From positions 1-64,000 of the forward strand of contig NZ_JAHEBV010000015.1 in the NCBI RefSeq assembly GCF_024642085.1: 64,000 nucleotides of DNA. The letters are read 5' to 3'. A program made the translations under genes and the position numbers. The DNA comes from Novosphingobium sp. Lineage in GTDB: Bacteria; Pseudomonadota; Alphaproteobacteria; Sphingomonadales; Sphingomonadaceae. Shown here in pieces: positions 17,478 to 25,733 of this stretch (position 1 is its first letter; each line of letters begins with the position of its first letter). The notes beneath the pieces were generated by a model. The model did not search any database and was not told the DNA's origin. It saw only the letters and a program-made list of their open reading frames with translations.

Positions 17478-18335
17478 TTAGTTCCCAAGCATCACCAGCG
17501 CGGTCGGGGCTGCGCCGCTGCGCGGGGTGACAATCCATTTCAGCATCTGCCCGGTGGTGCCGATCACCGGGCCTTCTTCGGTGTTGTTTGCCAGAATTTT
17601 TCCATCGGTGATGATGGTCAGCGTGCCATCCATTTCCGGCAGCGGCACCTTGGCGTCGCCCTTGGCCTTGTCCATCGCCGCCATCGCGGCAAAACTGCCC
17701 ATCGCGTTTCCGCTGCCAGAGGCGGGGCCGAAACCTGGCGCATCAATCCGCACCGACCCATCGGCGCGGCGATTGATCACGACGAAAGCATTCGCCATGG
17801 GAAATCGCTCTATGGTCGGAAACGCGAAATCATGGTCGATTATGCCTGCAATAGCGAAATCAACCTCGAAGAGGCCGTCGCCTTTGTAAATGACGGTTTT
17901 CCAACCAGCCTGCTTGCGCAGCCGCTCCGCCATTTCTTCTGCAGCGCGGGGGCTGGTAGGATCGATCCCGCCAAAGATGGCCTTCGCCTGTTCGGCGTCC
18001 TTCTTGGATTTGGCTGCGGCTGCTTTCTGGTCAGCGTCCCAGCGGGTGCGCTGCTCGTCTATTTCCGCCTTGGTGCATTCACGCTTGGTTTCGTTATCGT
18101 CGTCGTCAAAACACGGCTGCGCCGCAAACGGTCCGGCGTTCTTTCGATCAAGGTCTGCCAGCTTGGACAAACCCAGCATGGAAATCTGGCCAACATAAGT
18201 GAAGCTGAAATGGCCATCGCGGCGCAGATCGAGGGTCGAAACAAACTTTCCGGGCGCAAGCAGGCATGCGGCAAGCAGCAGACTAAGCCCGGCTGCAAAT
18301 CCAGCGATCATGGTGCGCCGAAGGGGGAAATTCAT
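17478..18335 (-). CDS. Predicted lipoprotein of unknown function
   Basis: A 285-residue protein with a lipoprotein signal: Arg6-Arg7, a hydrophobic core and a lipobox LAAC with Cys24. The ATG at 18335 is chosen because GGGAG lies 8 bases upstream; the ATG five codons earlier has only a weak GAG. The mature part has a cysteine- and Asp-rich stretch (CFDDDDNETKREC), an Ala/Lys-rich helical segment likely to be coiled coil, and a beta-rich C-terminal half with repeated V.INRRADGSVRI-like strands. I do not recognise a named family. It faces the TonB-C-like gene convergently, 45 bases away. Confidence 0.72.
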   Translation of the reverse strand: MNFPLRRTMIAGFAAGLSLLLAACLLAPGKFVSTLDLRRDGHFSFTYVGQISMLGLSKLADLDRKNAGPFAAQPCFDDDDNETKRECTKAEIDEQRTRWDADQKAAAAKSKKDAEQAKAIFGGIDPTSPRAAEEMAERLRKQAGWKTVIYKGDGLFEVDFAIAGIIDHDFAFPTIERFPMANAFVVINRRADGSVRIDAPGFGPASGSGNAMGSFAAMAAMDKAKGDAKVPLPEMDGTLTIITDGKILANNTEEGPVIGTTGQMLKWIVTPRSGAAPTALVMLGN

Positions 18336-18355
18336 GGGCTTTGCTCCCATCTCGC

Positions 18356-19150
18356 TCAGCTTCGTGTTGCAATTGCGTAAAGCGCAATAGCGGCTGCATT
18401 AGACACGTTTAGGCTTTCGATCGTGCGGCTGATCGGCAGGCGAGCGATAGCATCGCAGTGCTGGGTCACGTTGTGACGCATCCCTTCGCCTTCGGCACCG
18501 AGTACCAGTGCGACCGGGCCGGTGGGTAACGCTTCGGCCAATGTACTGGTGCCTTCGCCGTCAAGCCCGATGCGCCAGTATCCGGCCTCGGCGATGTCCT
18601 CTAGCGCACGCGAAAGGTTGACCACTCGAACCCATGGAACGATTTCCAGTGCGCCAGACGCACTTTTAGCGACAGTGCCGGATTCAGGCGGGGCGTGACG
18701 ATCCTGGGTAACAATAGCGCAGGCACCAAAAGCTGCAGCTGAGCGCAAAATTGCGCCAACATTGTGCGGATCGGTCACCTGGTCGAGAACAAGGACGGGG
18801 CGCGAAGGATCACCATCGAGCACGTCTTCAAGATATACATCCTCTAATGCGTCGCATTCAAGGACCAAACCCTGGTGCGGGGCGTCGCGCGCAACCAGCC
18901 GCGCCAGATCTGCAGGCGCAGCATATTCAACCGCGAAATCAGCCGGCAGTTCACCGTCCAGCGCTTCTACGCCTTCGCGCGTAGCCCAAAGCTTGCGGTG
19001 GTTGCGATCGGGGTTGTTCAGTGCCGCTTCGACCGCATGTCGCCCCCACAGCCGCACGGCGCCAGTGCTGGCTCGGCCCGAGCCGCGGCCACCCTGCATA
19101 CGTCCTGCCCGGCCGCGCAGGGCCTTCTTGCCTTCGCGCTGGCGGTTCAC
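18356..19150 (-). CDS. rlmB: SpoU-family RNA 2'-O-ribose methyltransferase (RlmB-like)
   Basis: A 264-residue SAM-dependent methyltransferase of the SPOUT class, probably modifying G2251 of 23S rRNA as RlmB does. An N-terminal substrate-binding part begins with LWGRHAVEAALNN. The three knot motifs follow: DQVTDPHNVGAILRSAAAFG, LVLGAEGEGMR, and LPISRTIESLNVSNAAAIAL. The first 30 residues are basic and Gly/Arg-rich, fit for RNA contact. The start is a GTG at 19150 with AGGGA upstream. Family is certain; the exact target (RlmB versus other TrmH/RlmB types) is inferred. Confidence 0.9.
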   Translation of the reverse strand: MNRQREGKKALRGRAGRMQGGRGSGRASTGAVRLWGRHAVEAALNNPDRNHRKLWATREGVEALDGELPADFAVEYAAPADLARLVARDAPHQGLVLECDALEDVYLEDVLDGDPSRPVLVLDQVTDPHNVGAILRSAAAFGACAIVTQDRHAPPESGTVAKSASGALEIVPWVRVVNLSRALEDIAEAGYWRIGLDGEGTSTLAEALPTGPVALVLGAEGEGMRHNVTQHCDAIARLPISRTIESLNVSNAAAIALYAIATRS

Positions 19151-19311
19151 TGGTTCAATCCCTGTTGCATGGCTGCTTCCTGCCAGCGCCGGCAGCGCTA
19201 CGCAACTGTTGACAGGGCCTTAGCCTTTAGGCATTGGCGCGCTTCCCTCGGCCGGAGGTTCCCTTTTTGGGTACTGCATTTCGGGGCAACCCGTCGCCGG
19301 CTAGCTGGTGT

Positions 19312-19397
19312 GGACAGGTGGCCGAGTGGTTAATGGCAGCAGACTGTAAATCTGCCCGCGAGAGCGTACGGTGGTTCGAATCCACCCCTGTCCACCA
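19312..19397 (+). tRNA. tRNA-Tyr (GTA)
   Basis: A class II tRNA with long variable arm. The acceptor stem pairs GGACAGG with CCTGTCC; the anticodon stem GCAGA/TCTGC encloses loop CTGTAAA with anticodon GTA at 19346-19348; the T arm carries GTTCGAATC. The CCA end is encoded (19395-19397). A perfect TTGACA lies at 19209-19214 upstream but no matching -10 box at normal spacing is visible. Confidence 0.96.
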
Positions 19398-19439
19398 CCA
19401 TCCCTTGAAGCCGCGGCCTGCCGCGACTAGAGCGCAGGG

Positions 19440-20567
19440 ATGAGCGAAATAACCCCCGTCATATCGGCCACCGGGCTGTTTACTCCGCCTGATGTCATTA
19501 CCAACGATGAACTTGTTGCAAGTTTCAACGCCTATGTCGCGCGTTACAACGCCGATAACGCCAGCGCGATAGCCGCCGGCAAAGTGGCTGAGCTGTCGCC
19601 TAGTTCGGTCGAGTTCATCGAAAAGGCCAGTGGGATCAAGGCGCGCCACGTGATCAACAAGCCGCCAATCCTGGACCCCGCGATTATGGCGCCCCGCTGG
19701 GACGAGCGTCCGAACGAGGATATCTCGGTTCTTGCCGAAATCGGCGTCAAAGCCGCGCGTGACGCGCTTGCGCGGGCCGGGCGCCTGCCATCGGATGTCG
19801 ATGCCGTGCTGTGCGCTGCATCCAATATGCAGCGTGCCTATCCAGCAATGGCGATCGAGATTCAGGAGGCGCTTGGCATCGAAGGGTTTGGCTTTGACAT
19901 GAATGTCGCCTGCTCGTCGGCAACTTTCGGGATACAGACAGCTGCAGACTATGTGCGCGCCGGCCACGCCCGTTCGGTGCTGGTCGTCAGCCCGGAAATT
20001 TGTTCGGGCCATCTCAATTGGCGGGATCGGGACAGCCACTTCATTTTTGGCGATGTCGCTACGGCTGTGCTGGTCGAGTCACGAGAAATGGCGCCCACGG
20101 CGCACTGGGAAATCGTCGGCACAAAACTCAAGACAGTGTTCTCGAATAACATCCGCAACAATTTCGGGTTCCTCAATCGCGCCACTCCTGAAACTGCTGA
20201 CGCTGCGGACAAGCTGTTCGTGCAAGAAGGGCGAAAGGTATTCAAGGAAGTCGTTCCCATGGTCGCGGCTATGATCATTGAGGAAGCCGGAAGACTGGGC
20301 CTTGATCCGGCTGCACTGAGGCGGCTGTGGCTGCACCAGGCCAACCAGGGGATGAACCGCCTGATCGCACAGCGCGTTCTGGGACACGAGGCGAGCGAAG
20401 ACGAAAGTCCGACCGTGCTTGATACCTATGGCAACACCTCCAGCGCGGGTTCCATTATTGCCTTCCACCTGCATCAGGCGGACCTCGTAAGTGGTGACCT
20501 GGGCCTTATTTGCTCGTTTGGAGCAGGCTATTCGGCAGGGACAGTCTTTGTGAGAAAGGTCTGTTGA
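19440..20567 (+). CDS. 3-oxoacyl-ACP synthase III-like condensing enzyme
   Basis: A 375-residue thiolase-fold enzyme of the FabH/KAS III class. The catalytic triad is complete: Cys158 in NVACSSATFG, His299 in LWLHQANQGMN and Asn332 in TYGNTSSAGS. It is about 50 residues longer than housekeeping FabH, with an N-terminal insertion around residues 28-95, a feature of FabH paralogues that use unusual acyl primers or make ketides and hydrocarbons. Whether it starts fatty acid synthesis or a special lipid route is not decidable here. It lies just after tRNA-Tyr, and its 3' end overlaps a convergent PAP2-type lipid gene by 40 bp. Confidence 0.88.
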   Translation: MSEITPVISATGLFTPPDVITNDELVASFNAYVARYNADNASAIAAGKVAELSPSSVEFIEKASGIKARHVINKPPILDPAIMAPRWDERPNEDISVLAEIGVKAARDALARAGRLPSDVDAVLCAASNMQRAYPAMAIEIQEALGIEGFGFDMNVACSSATFGIQTAADYVRAGHARSVLVVSPEICSGHLNWRDRDSHFIFGDVATAVLVESREMAPTAHWEIVGTKLKTVFSNNIRNNFGFLNRATPETADAADKLFVQEGRKVFKEVVPMVAAMIIEEAGRLGLDPAALRRLWLHQANQGMNRLIAQRVLGHEASEDESPTVLDTYGNTSSAGSIIAFHLHQADLVSGDLGLICSFGAGYSAGTVFVRKVC

Positions 20568-21637
20568 CGCGGATCGGATGAAGTTTTGTTATCCCACCAC
20601 CGGATAAACGACCCCGACATAATCCACAGGATCGCGACCGCAACAATCGAAACCAGCCCGTCGACGGCATAGTGATAGGCAAGATGGACAGAGCTGACCC
20701 AGATCAGGATCAGGAACGCCATAAACCACCTGCCATGACGCGGTGAAATAGCTCGGACGGCTAGATAGAAGAGCATGCAAATCGCCACGTGCATAGATGG
20801 CATTGCGCTGATGCCGCTGCCCAGGCCAGTGTCGCTGTCGTTGAAATGGGCCAGCAGCAAATTCTGTACGTTCAGCGATACGATCGGGATCTGCATATTG
20901 GCAGATCGAAGATAAGACATCTGGGCAATAAAATGCGAATTGCCGGTAAGCGGTCCGATAAAAGCCGGACCAAAAGATGCCATCGCCGAGGCCATGACCC
21001 CGCCAATCAACGCCCAGCTAAGCGCGAAGCACAGAAAGAATTGCCGGCGCACTACGTCGCTGATCCGAGCATAAAGAAACCACGCGCAACCAACGTAATT
21101 CAATACGAGCCAAGCGACATAGATAACTGCAAGAGCGGCGGTGACCGGGGCAAAACCTAAAACCGGCTGCAAAATCCTCCATGGGTCGGTGCCGAAAAAG
21201 AGCTGCCGGTCTAGAGCGATTAGGGTTCGATCCCAATTATAGACATGAAATGTCGGGATGGCAGACTTAATTGCCGAAAAGAATGGAAGGAGTGCAATCT
21301 GCATTGCCAGAATTGGCAGGCCTGCAATTATCCTCTCCAGGAAGAGCGGATTACCGAGGTACTCTTGAAAGAGATAGCCGACCGGGCTTGCCGGCCGATT
21401 TCGCAAAAGCGCCTTTAGCAACAAAATCACGCCAAGCAGACCCAACGCCCAGATATAAAGTTCGGCATTCAAGATCAGCGAATCCGGTTGGTAACTGATC
21501 CCCCGGGTTGCAAGGACAATCGCACAAATCTGGAACATAAACAGTGTGATGGCAATGACGGGCAGGTCTCGCCGAACGCTCAATGCGATCCGGGCGAAAG
21601 GTCCTTGGTCAAAAACATGCTGTTTGACGGCGTCCAT
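20528..21637 (-). CDS. PAP2-superfamily membrane enzyme, inositolphosphotransferase-like
   Basis: A 369-residue polytopic membrane protein with about 8 hydrophobic spans. The C-terminal half carries the PAP2 phosphatase/transferase signature: SAMPSMHVA with His283, and HLAYHYAVDG with His322 and Asp326. The long N-terminal membrane part and motif spacing resemble the PAP2_3 group, which includes inositol phosphorylceramide synthase (Aur1-like) enzymes. Sphingomonads make glycosphingolipids, so a role in sphingolipid or phospholipid head-group transfer is attractive, but this is inference. An AGGA site supports the start. It is divergent from psd. Confidence 0.8.
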   Translation of the reverse strand: MDAVKQHVFDQGPFARIALSVRRDLPVIAITLFMFQICAIVLATRGISYQPDSLILNAELYIWALGLLGVILLLKALLRNRPASPVGYLFQEYLGNPLFLERIIAGLPILAMQIALLPFFSAIKSAIPTFHVYNWDRTLIALDRQLFFGTDPWRILQPVLGFAPVTAALAVIYVAWLVLNYVGCAWFLYARISDVVRRQFFLCFALSWALIGGVMASAMASFGPAFIGPLTGNSHFIAQMSYLRSANMQIPIVSLNVQNLLLAHFNDSDTGLGSGISAMPSMHVAICMLFYLAVRAISPRHGRWFMAFLILIWVSSVHLAYHYAVDGLVSIVAVAILWIMSGSFIRWWDNKTSSDPRQQTFLTKTVPAE

Positions 21638-21728
21638 CGCAGTTTTCCTAGCACTACCATGGTATCCAAGCTGTTAATCGGTTTTTGTGGGCCACGCTGT
21701 GCTTGTGGCCTTCCTGGCAAAGCCCTAG

Positions 21729-22487
21729 ATGGGGCCGATGTCTGGAGAAATACTCGATAACCGCGGACGCGGTCAGGCCGGTTGGAACTGGCCTAGCATT
21801 CACCCTGAAGGCCGCAAGTTTGCGCTGCTGGCGGCAGCAATTGCGGCGTTCTTCGCTTTCATGGCGTGGGAAACACTCGCGTGGCCAACCGGCGTGCTGG
21901 TTTTGGGGATCGCTGCTTTCTTCCGCGATCCGCAGCGTGTGACCCCGCGCGGCGACAATCTGATCATAGCGCCGGCAGACGGACTGATCACATTGATTAC
22001 TAAAACCGCGCCGCCGCGCGAACTCCAGATTGACGACGGCAGTGGGATGCCGGGCATGGGGACAGAACCGATTACCCGGGTGTCAATATTCATGTCGGTG
22101 TTCGATGTTCACATCAACCGCACACCGATTGGCGGCACTGTTCGTCGCGTTGTTTATATCCCTGGTAAGTACATGAACGCCGGGCTCGACAAGGCGAGCG
22201 AAGAAAATGAACGTCAGCACATTCTGGTGGAGCGCGGCGATGGACTGCAGATCGGCTTTACGCAGATTGCGGGCTTGATCGCAAAACGCATCATCCCCTT
22301 CGTAAAACCGGGTGACATGCTTGCCGCCGGACAGCGCGTTGGACTGATCCGCTTTGGCAGCCGGGTCGATGTTTATCTACCCGCCGGGACTGAGCCTATG
22401 GTCCTGCTGGGGCAAAAAACCATCGCGGGCGAGACCGTGCTGGCTGAGATCGGTCAACAACCATTGATTGAGGGCGTTGCCCAGTGA
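21729..22487 (+). CDS. psd: Phosphatidylserine decarboxylase, short proenzyme type
   Basis: A 252-residue inner-membrane enzyme making phosphatidylethanolamine from phosphatidylserine. It is a proenzyme that self-cleaves at Gly210-Ser211 in [11 protein letters not shown] to create the pyruvoyl group; catalytic Asp and His lie in IAPADGLI and [12 protein letters not shown]. Two N-terminal membrane spans cover about residues 31-65. The length fits the short (archaeal-type, PSD-A) form common in alphaproteobacteria. The start may be ATG 21729 or ATG 21738; neither has a strong ribosome site. A 6-bp hairpin (21690-21710) lies in the leader. The pssA start overlaps its stop (GTGA). Confidence 0.96.
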   Translation: MGPMSGEILDNRGRGQAGWNWPSIHPEGRKFALLAAAIAAFFAFMAWETLAWPTGVLVLGIAAFFRDPQRVTPRGDNLIIAPADGLITLITKTAPPRELQIDDGSGMPGMGTEPITRVSIFMSVFDVHINRTPIGGTVRRVVYIPGKYMNAGLDKASEENERQHILVERGDGLQIGFTQIAGLIAKRIIPFVKPGDMLAAGQRVGLIRFGSRVDVYLPAGTEPMVLLGQKTIAGETVLAEIGQQPLIEGVAQ

Positions 22488-23266
22488 CCTCAAGGCGGTT
22501 GCCGGGAGGCCTGACCCTGCGCGCTATGGTTCCCAATGCGATTACAGCCGCTGCGCTTTGTGCCGGTCTCACGGGAATTCGCTTTGCCATAACAGGCGAG
22601 TTTGAAAAGGCCGTGGGCGCAATTATCCTGGCCGGGCTTCTTGACGGGATCGATGGCCGGATTGCCCGGCTACTGAAGGCCCAGTCACGCTTTGGCGCAG
22701 AACTCGATAGTCTTGCTGACAATGTCTCTTTTGGCGTCGCGCCTGCGCTCGTGCTTTTCATGTGGTCATTGCAGGACGTTCCGCGACTGGGATGGTTCGC
22801 TGCTCTGGCCTTTGCAGTCAGCATGGCGCTGCGCTTAGCCCGGTTTAATGCGCGCATTGATCTCCCGGAAGAACCGCGCAAGGTCGCAGGGTTCTTGACC
22901 GGAGTGCCGGCGCCCGTAGGTGCCGGGCTAGCCTTCCTGCCTATGTACCTAAGTTTTACATTTCCAGGAGAGACGCTGCTACGTCATCCGCTCACTGTCG
23001 GCTTGTGGCTGGTTTTGATCGCTTTGTTGACGATATCGAGCTTGCCCACGCTAAGCTGGGGTAAGCTGAGACCACGGCGCAACCTTCGCCTGGAGGCAAT
23101 TTTGCTTATCGGAATCGTCGCTGGGGCCGCGGCCCTTACCGAACCGTGGTGGACCCTTATTGGAATCTGTGGAATCTATCTTACGATACTGCCCATCGGT
23201 ATGGTGCAGTATTCGCGCGTCACGCGGCGTCGCGCAACGCCTGCAGGGGCATCATCCGCGCCCTGA
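22484..23266 (+). CDS. pssA: CDP-diacylglycerol-serine O-phosphatidyltransferase
   Basis: A 260-residue membrane enzyme making phosphatidylserine from CDP-diacylglycerol and serine, the substrate for the preceding Psd. The CDP-alcohol phosphatidyltransferase motif DGRIAR-x8-G-x3-D-x3-D is complete at residues 57-79. Hydrophobic spans fill the rest, about 7-8 in all. The start is a GTG overlapping the psd stop, so the two steps to phosphatidylethanolamine are coupled. The 3' end overlaps the convergent small membrane gene by 47 bp. Confidence 0.97.
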   Translation: MTSRRLPGGLTLRAMVPNAITAAALCAGLTGIRFAITGEFEKAVGAIILAGLLDGIDGRIARLLKAQSRFGAELDSLADNVSFGVAPALVLFMWSLQDVPRLGWFAALAFAVSMALRLARFNARIDLPEEPRKVAGFLTGVPAPVGAGLAFLPMYLSFTFPGETLLRHPLTVGLWLVLIALLTISSLPTLSWGKLRPRRNLRLEAILLIGIVAGAAALTEPWWTLIGICGIYLTILPIGMVQYSRVTRRRATPAGASSAP

Positions 23267-23471
23267 CCGGCAGGCGCACAATCTTGCCGTCATCACACGT
23301 TGTAACCGTTTCGAAAATACGCGCCGTAACCAAAAGGCGATGTTCACAAGCTTCAAGGTCGCGGCGCAACGCTCTGATCTGTGGAAGAGCGGTTAGCCAA
23401 GCTGCGGCGATCGCAAACACGGCTGCAAGCCCAGCAAAAGCAAAAAGGGTGGTAACTGCGTAAACCAACAT
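23220..23471 (-). CDS. Small membrane protein, possibly SOS-controlled
   Basis: An 83-residue protein with one strong membrane span (residues 4-28) and a basic cytoplasmic tail that includes cysteines at 42 and 59. The ATG at 23471 has AAGGA 9 bases upstream. Its 3' end overlaps pssA on the other strand, so codon use there is constrained. About 113 bp upstream lies a perfect GTTC-N7-GTTC direct repeat, the alphaproteobacterial LexA box. Single-span small proteins under LexA control include the Caulobacter division inhibitor SidA; a similar role is only a hypothesis. No homologous family recognised. Confidence 0.6.
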   Translation of the reverse strand: MLVYAVTTLFAFAGLAAVFAIAAAWLTALPQIRALRRDLEACEHRLLVTARIFETVTTCDDGKIVRLPVRARMMPLQALRDAA

Positions 23472-23583
23472 GATGTCCGTCCTTCGCCGCGCCCCTGTTC
23501 GAATTTATGTGAACAAGGTGTGTACTGCTTGTGGATAACCCGCAGCTTGGTTAATGGTTCCCATCGGTCCCCACGGTGCGTAT

Positions 23584-23598
23584 GTTCCCTATTTGTTC
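23584..23598. promoter_or_regulatory. Candidate LexA (SOS) box, GTTC-N7-GTTC
   Basis: Two exact GTTC half sites separated by 7 bases (CCTATTT), which is the published alphaproteobacterial LexA-binding pattern. It sits in a divergent intergenic region, 113 bp from the small membrane gene start and 240 bp from rpsB. No promoter boxes can be placed around it with confidence, and the pattern can arise by chance, so the call is tentative. Confidence 0.5.
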
Positions 23599-23755
23599 CA
23601 TAGATGTCAAGCGGCAATGTTGGGGCTTGTATCGGCTGATAATATCTATGTCGGCAAATTAGGGCTGGAAATGTTAGTCCCGCGCGGTTAAGGGCGCCCA
23701 GCTTGCAGACAGAACGGCCAATTTCGCTGGTTTGTATCACGCAAGCGAATTCACA

Positions 23756-23812
23756 TGGAAAGCACCAAAACCGGTGCCGAAGCGGGCTAATCCGCACGGT
23801 TCCAGCTTTCCA
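23756..23812 (+). promoter_or_regulatory. Structured rpsB leader RNA, three-way junction
   Basis: The closing helix pairs TGGAAAGC (23756-23763) with GCTTTCCA (23805-23812). Inside are two hairpins: GCACC/GGTGC with a 6-base loop (23762-23777; it shares two bases with the closing helix) and GCGG/CCGC with a 6-base loop (23782-23795). The element ends about a dozen bases before the rpsB ribosome site. In E. coli, S2 represses its own mRNA through a leader structure; this may be an analogue (inference). Confidence 0.5.
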
Positions 23813-23838
23813 GAGGCATAACCGGAAGGAATTGAATT

Positions 23839-24660
23839 ATGGCGGCACCTACCGTCACAATGCAGCAGTTGATCGAGGCCGGAGCACATTTCGGTCACCA
23901 GACACACCGCTGGAATCCGCGAATGAAGCCGTATATTTTCGGCGCGCGTAACGGCATCCATATCCTTGATCTATCGCAAACCGTGCCGTTGATGGCCCGC
24001 GCGCTCGACTTTGTCGACGCCACCGTTCGGGCAGGCGGCAAGGTGCTTTTCGTCGGAACCAAGCGCCAGGCGCAGCAGCCGATTGCAGACGCCGCGCGCG
24101 CCTGCGGCCAGCACTTTGTCAACCACCGCTGGCTTGGCGGCATGCTCACCAACTGGAAAACCATCAGCCAGTCGATCAAGCGCATGAAGACGCTTGAAGA
24201 GCAGCTTGCGGGTGACACCGCCGGCCTGACCAAGAAAGAAGTGCTTCAACTGACCCGCGAACGCGACAAGCTGGAACTTTCGCTGGGCGGTATACGCGAT
24301 ATGGGCGGCATTCCCGATGTGATGTTCGTGATCGATGCCAACAAGGAAGAGTTGGCAATCAAGGAAGCCAACGTGCTGGGCATCCCGGTCGTGGCGATCC
24401 TCGATTCGAACGTGTCGCCTGATGGAATCGCTTTCCCGGTTCCGGCCAACGATGACGCCAGCCGCGCTGTGCGCCTGTACTGCGATGCCATTGCCGCTGC
24501 TGCGACCAAGGGCCACCGCGAAGGTGTGGTCGATTCGGGCGCCGACATTGGCGCGATGGATGAAGCCCCGATTGAAGAGGCCGTGATCGAAGCTCCGGCA
24601 GCAAGCGAAGCGCCCAACGCCGATGATGTCTCGGTCGAAGAAACCGCGACCGAAGCCTGA
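23839..24660 (+). CDS. rpsB: 30S ribosomal protein S2
   Basis: A 273-residue small-subunit protein. The N-terminus ([20 protein letters not shown]) and [24 protein letters not shown], and [14 protein letters not shown] blocks are textbook S2. The acidic C-terminal tail after about residue 228 is longer than in E. coli, common in alphaproteobacteria. AAGGA precedes the ATG. It is paired with tsf, 76 bases downstream, with a hairpin between them. The structured leader upstream suggests autogenous control. Confidence 0.99.
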   Translation: MAAPTVTMQQLIEAGAHFGHQTHRWNPRMKPYIFGARNGIHILDLSQTVPLMARALDFVDATVRAGGKVLFVGTKRQAQQPIADAARACGQHFVNHRWLGGMLTNWKTISQSIKRMKTLEEQLAGDTAGLTKKEVLQLTRERDKLELSLGGIRDMGGIPDVMFVIDANKEELAIKEANVLGIPVVAILDSNVSPDGIAFPVPANDDASRAVRLYCDAIAAAATKGHREGVVDSGADIGAMDEAPIEEAVIEAPAASEAPNADDVSVEETATEA

Positions 24661-24685
24661 ACTGGCCAATCTGTACCCCTTGCGT

Positions 24686-24705
24686 GCCGGGTCTGATGGC
24701 CCGGC
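24686..24705 (+). other. Hairpin between rpsB and tsf
   Basis: A 6-bp stem, GCCGGG with CCCGGC, and an 8-base loop lie in the 76-bp rpsB-tsf gap. No T tract follows, so it is not a standard terminator; it could stabilise the rpsB mRNA end or modulate the S2 to EF-Ts ratio. Confidence 0.4.
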
Positions 24706-24736
24706 CGCACGTTTCAATTTCAGAAGGATATGCGCA

Positions 24737-25663
24737 ATGGCTTACACCGCCACTGACGTGAAAAATTTGCGGGAGCGCACTGGCGCCGGCATGATGGATT
24801 GCAAGAAGGCAATGGAAGAAACCGGCGGCGATATGGAAGCTGCGGTCGATCTGCTGCGCGCCAAAGGCTTGGCCGCAGTAGCCAAAAAGTCCAGCCGCAC
24901 CGCTGCTGAAGGCCTGGTCGGCGTGGCTGTTGCCGGAACAACGGGCGTCGCTGTTGAAGTGAACTCGGAAACCGATTTTGTTGCCAAGAACGAACAGTTT
25001 CAGGATTTTGTCCGCAAGACGACAGAAGTTGCGCTGGGCCAGGGTTCGGATGATATTGATGCTCTCAAGAGCGCGGCTTATCCGGGCGGCGGCACGGTTG
25101 AAGACAAGCTGACCAACAATGTTGCGACCATCGGTGAAAATCAGCAGGTTCGCCGCATGAAGACCGTTGCGGTCAAGCAGGGCGTGGTTGTTCCCTATAT
25201 GCACAACGCCGCCGCGCCAAACCTGGGTAAGATCGGTGTGCTCGTTGCACTCGAATCCGAAGCTGGAGCCGACGTGCTGGAGCCGTTGGGCAAGCAGATT
25301 GCAATGCACATTGCGGCTGCTTTTCCGCAGGCGCTGAATGCTGAAGGCCTCGACGCGGATATGATTGCGCGTGAGCGCAAGATCGCGGCAGAAAAGGCGG
25401 CTGAAAGCGGCAAGCCCGCCGACGTTCAGGCCAAGATGGTTGACGGAGCAGTGGCCAAGTTTGCAAAAGAAAATGCACTCCTTAGCCAGCTGTTTGTCAT
25501 GGACAACAAAACTCCGGTCGCGCAGGTCGTAGATCAAGCCGGCAAGGCTGCAGGCGCCAAGATCGAACTGGTTGACTATGTCCGCTTCCAGCTGGGCGAA
25601 GGCATCGAAAAGGTCGAAAGTGACTTTGCCGCCGAAGTGGCTGCTGCTGCCGGTCTGGCTTAA
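24737..25663 (+). CDS. tsf: Elongation factor Ts
   Basis: A 308-residue guanine nucleotide exchange factor for EF-Tu. The N-terminal UBA-like part reads [19 protein letters not shown], followed by the [10 protein letters not shown] core motif (about residues 80-90), both diagnostic. The ATG at 24737 is preceded by AAGGA 10 bases upstream; earlier in-frame starts lie inside the rpsB end. Length is normal for alphaproteobacteria. Second gene of the rpsB-tsf operon, followed by a strong hairpin at 25696. Confidence 0.99.
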   Translation: MAYTATDVKNLRERTGAGMMDCKKAMEETGGDMEAAVDLLRAKGLAAVAKKSSRTAAEGLVGVAVAGTTGVAVEVNSETDFVAKNEQFQDFVRKTTEVALGQGSDDIDALKSAAYPGGGTVEDKLTNNVATIGENQQVRRMKTVAVKQGVVVPYMHNAAAPNLGKIGVLVALESEAGADVLEPLGKQIAMHIAAAFPQALNAEGLDADMIARERKIAAEKAAESGKPADVQAKMVDGAVAKFAKENALLSQLFVMDNKTPVAQVVDQAGKAAGAKIELVDYVRFQLGEGIEKVESDFAAEVAAAAGLA

Positions 25664-25695
25664 GCCGCAGGCTCTTTTATCTTGGGCCGAACTGG

Positions 25696-25726
25696 ACGGG
25701 GCGCAACCTACGGGTTCGCGCCCCGT
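25696..25726. terminator. Strong hairpin after tsf, possible bidirectional terminator
   Basis: A 9-bp GC-rich stem, ACGGGGCGC with GCGCCCCGT, carries an inner AACC/GGTT helix. It sits between tsf and a convergent gene. The run after it (TCTG) is not T-rich, so termination efficiency is uncertain, but position and stability suit a shared terminator. Confidence 0.6.
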
Positions 25727-25733
25727 TCTGCGT

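Larger units (their letters stand above)
23472..23838. other. 367-bp non-coding region between the small membrane gene and rpsB
   Basis: No credible gene fills this stretch. It holds the LexA-type box (23584-23598), a partial inverted repeat GTTC-N10-GAAC at 23497-23514, an AT-rich TAATAT element near 23640 that might be the -10 of the rpsB promoter, a structured RNA leader (23756-23812) and the rpsB ribosome site. Compared with the mostly overlapping genes around it, it is unusually long and so likely regulatory. Confidence 0.6.

Noticed and set aside
19209..19235. Sigma-70 promoter for tRNA-Tyr
   Set aside because: A perfect TTGACA is present, but no acceptable -10 box lies at 16-18 bp.
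23497..23514. Second LexA site from GTTC-N10-GAAC
   Set aside because: The spacing and inverted order do not fit the alphaproteobacterial direct-repeat pattern.
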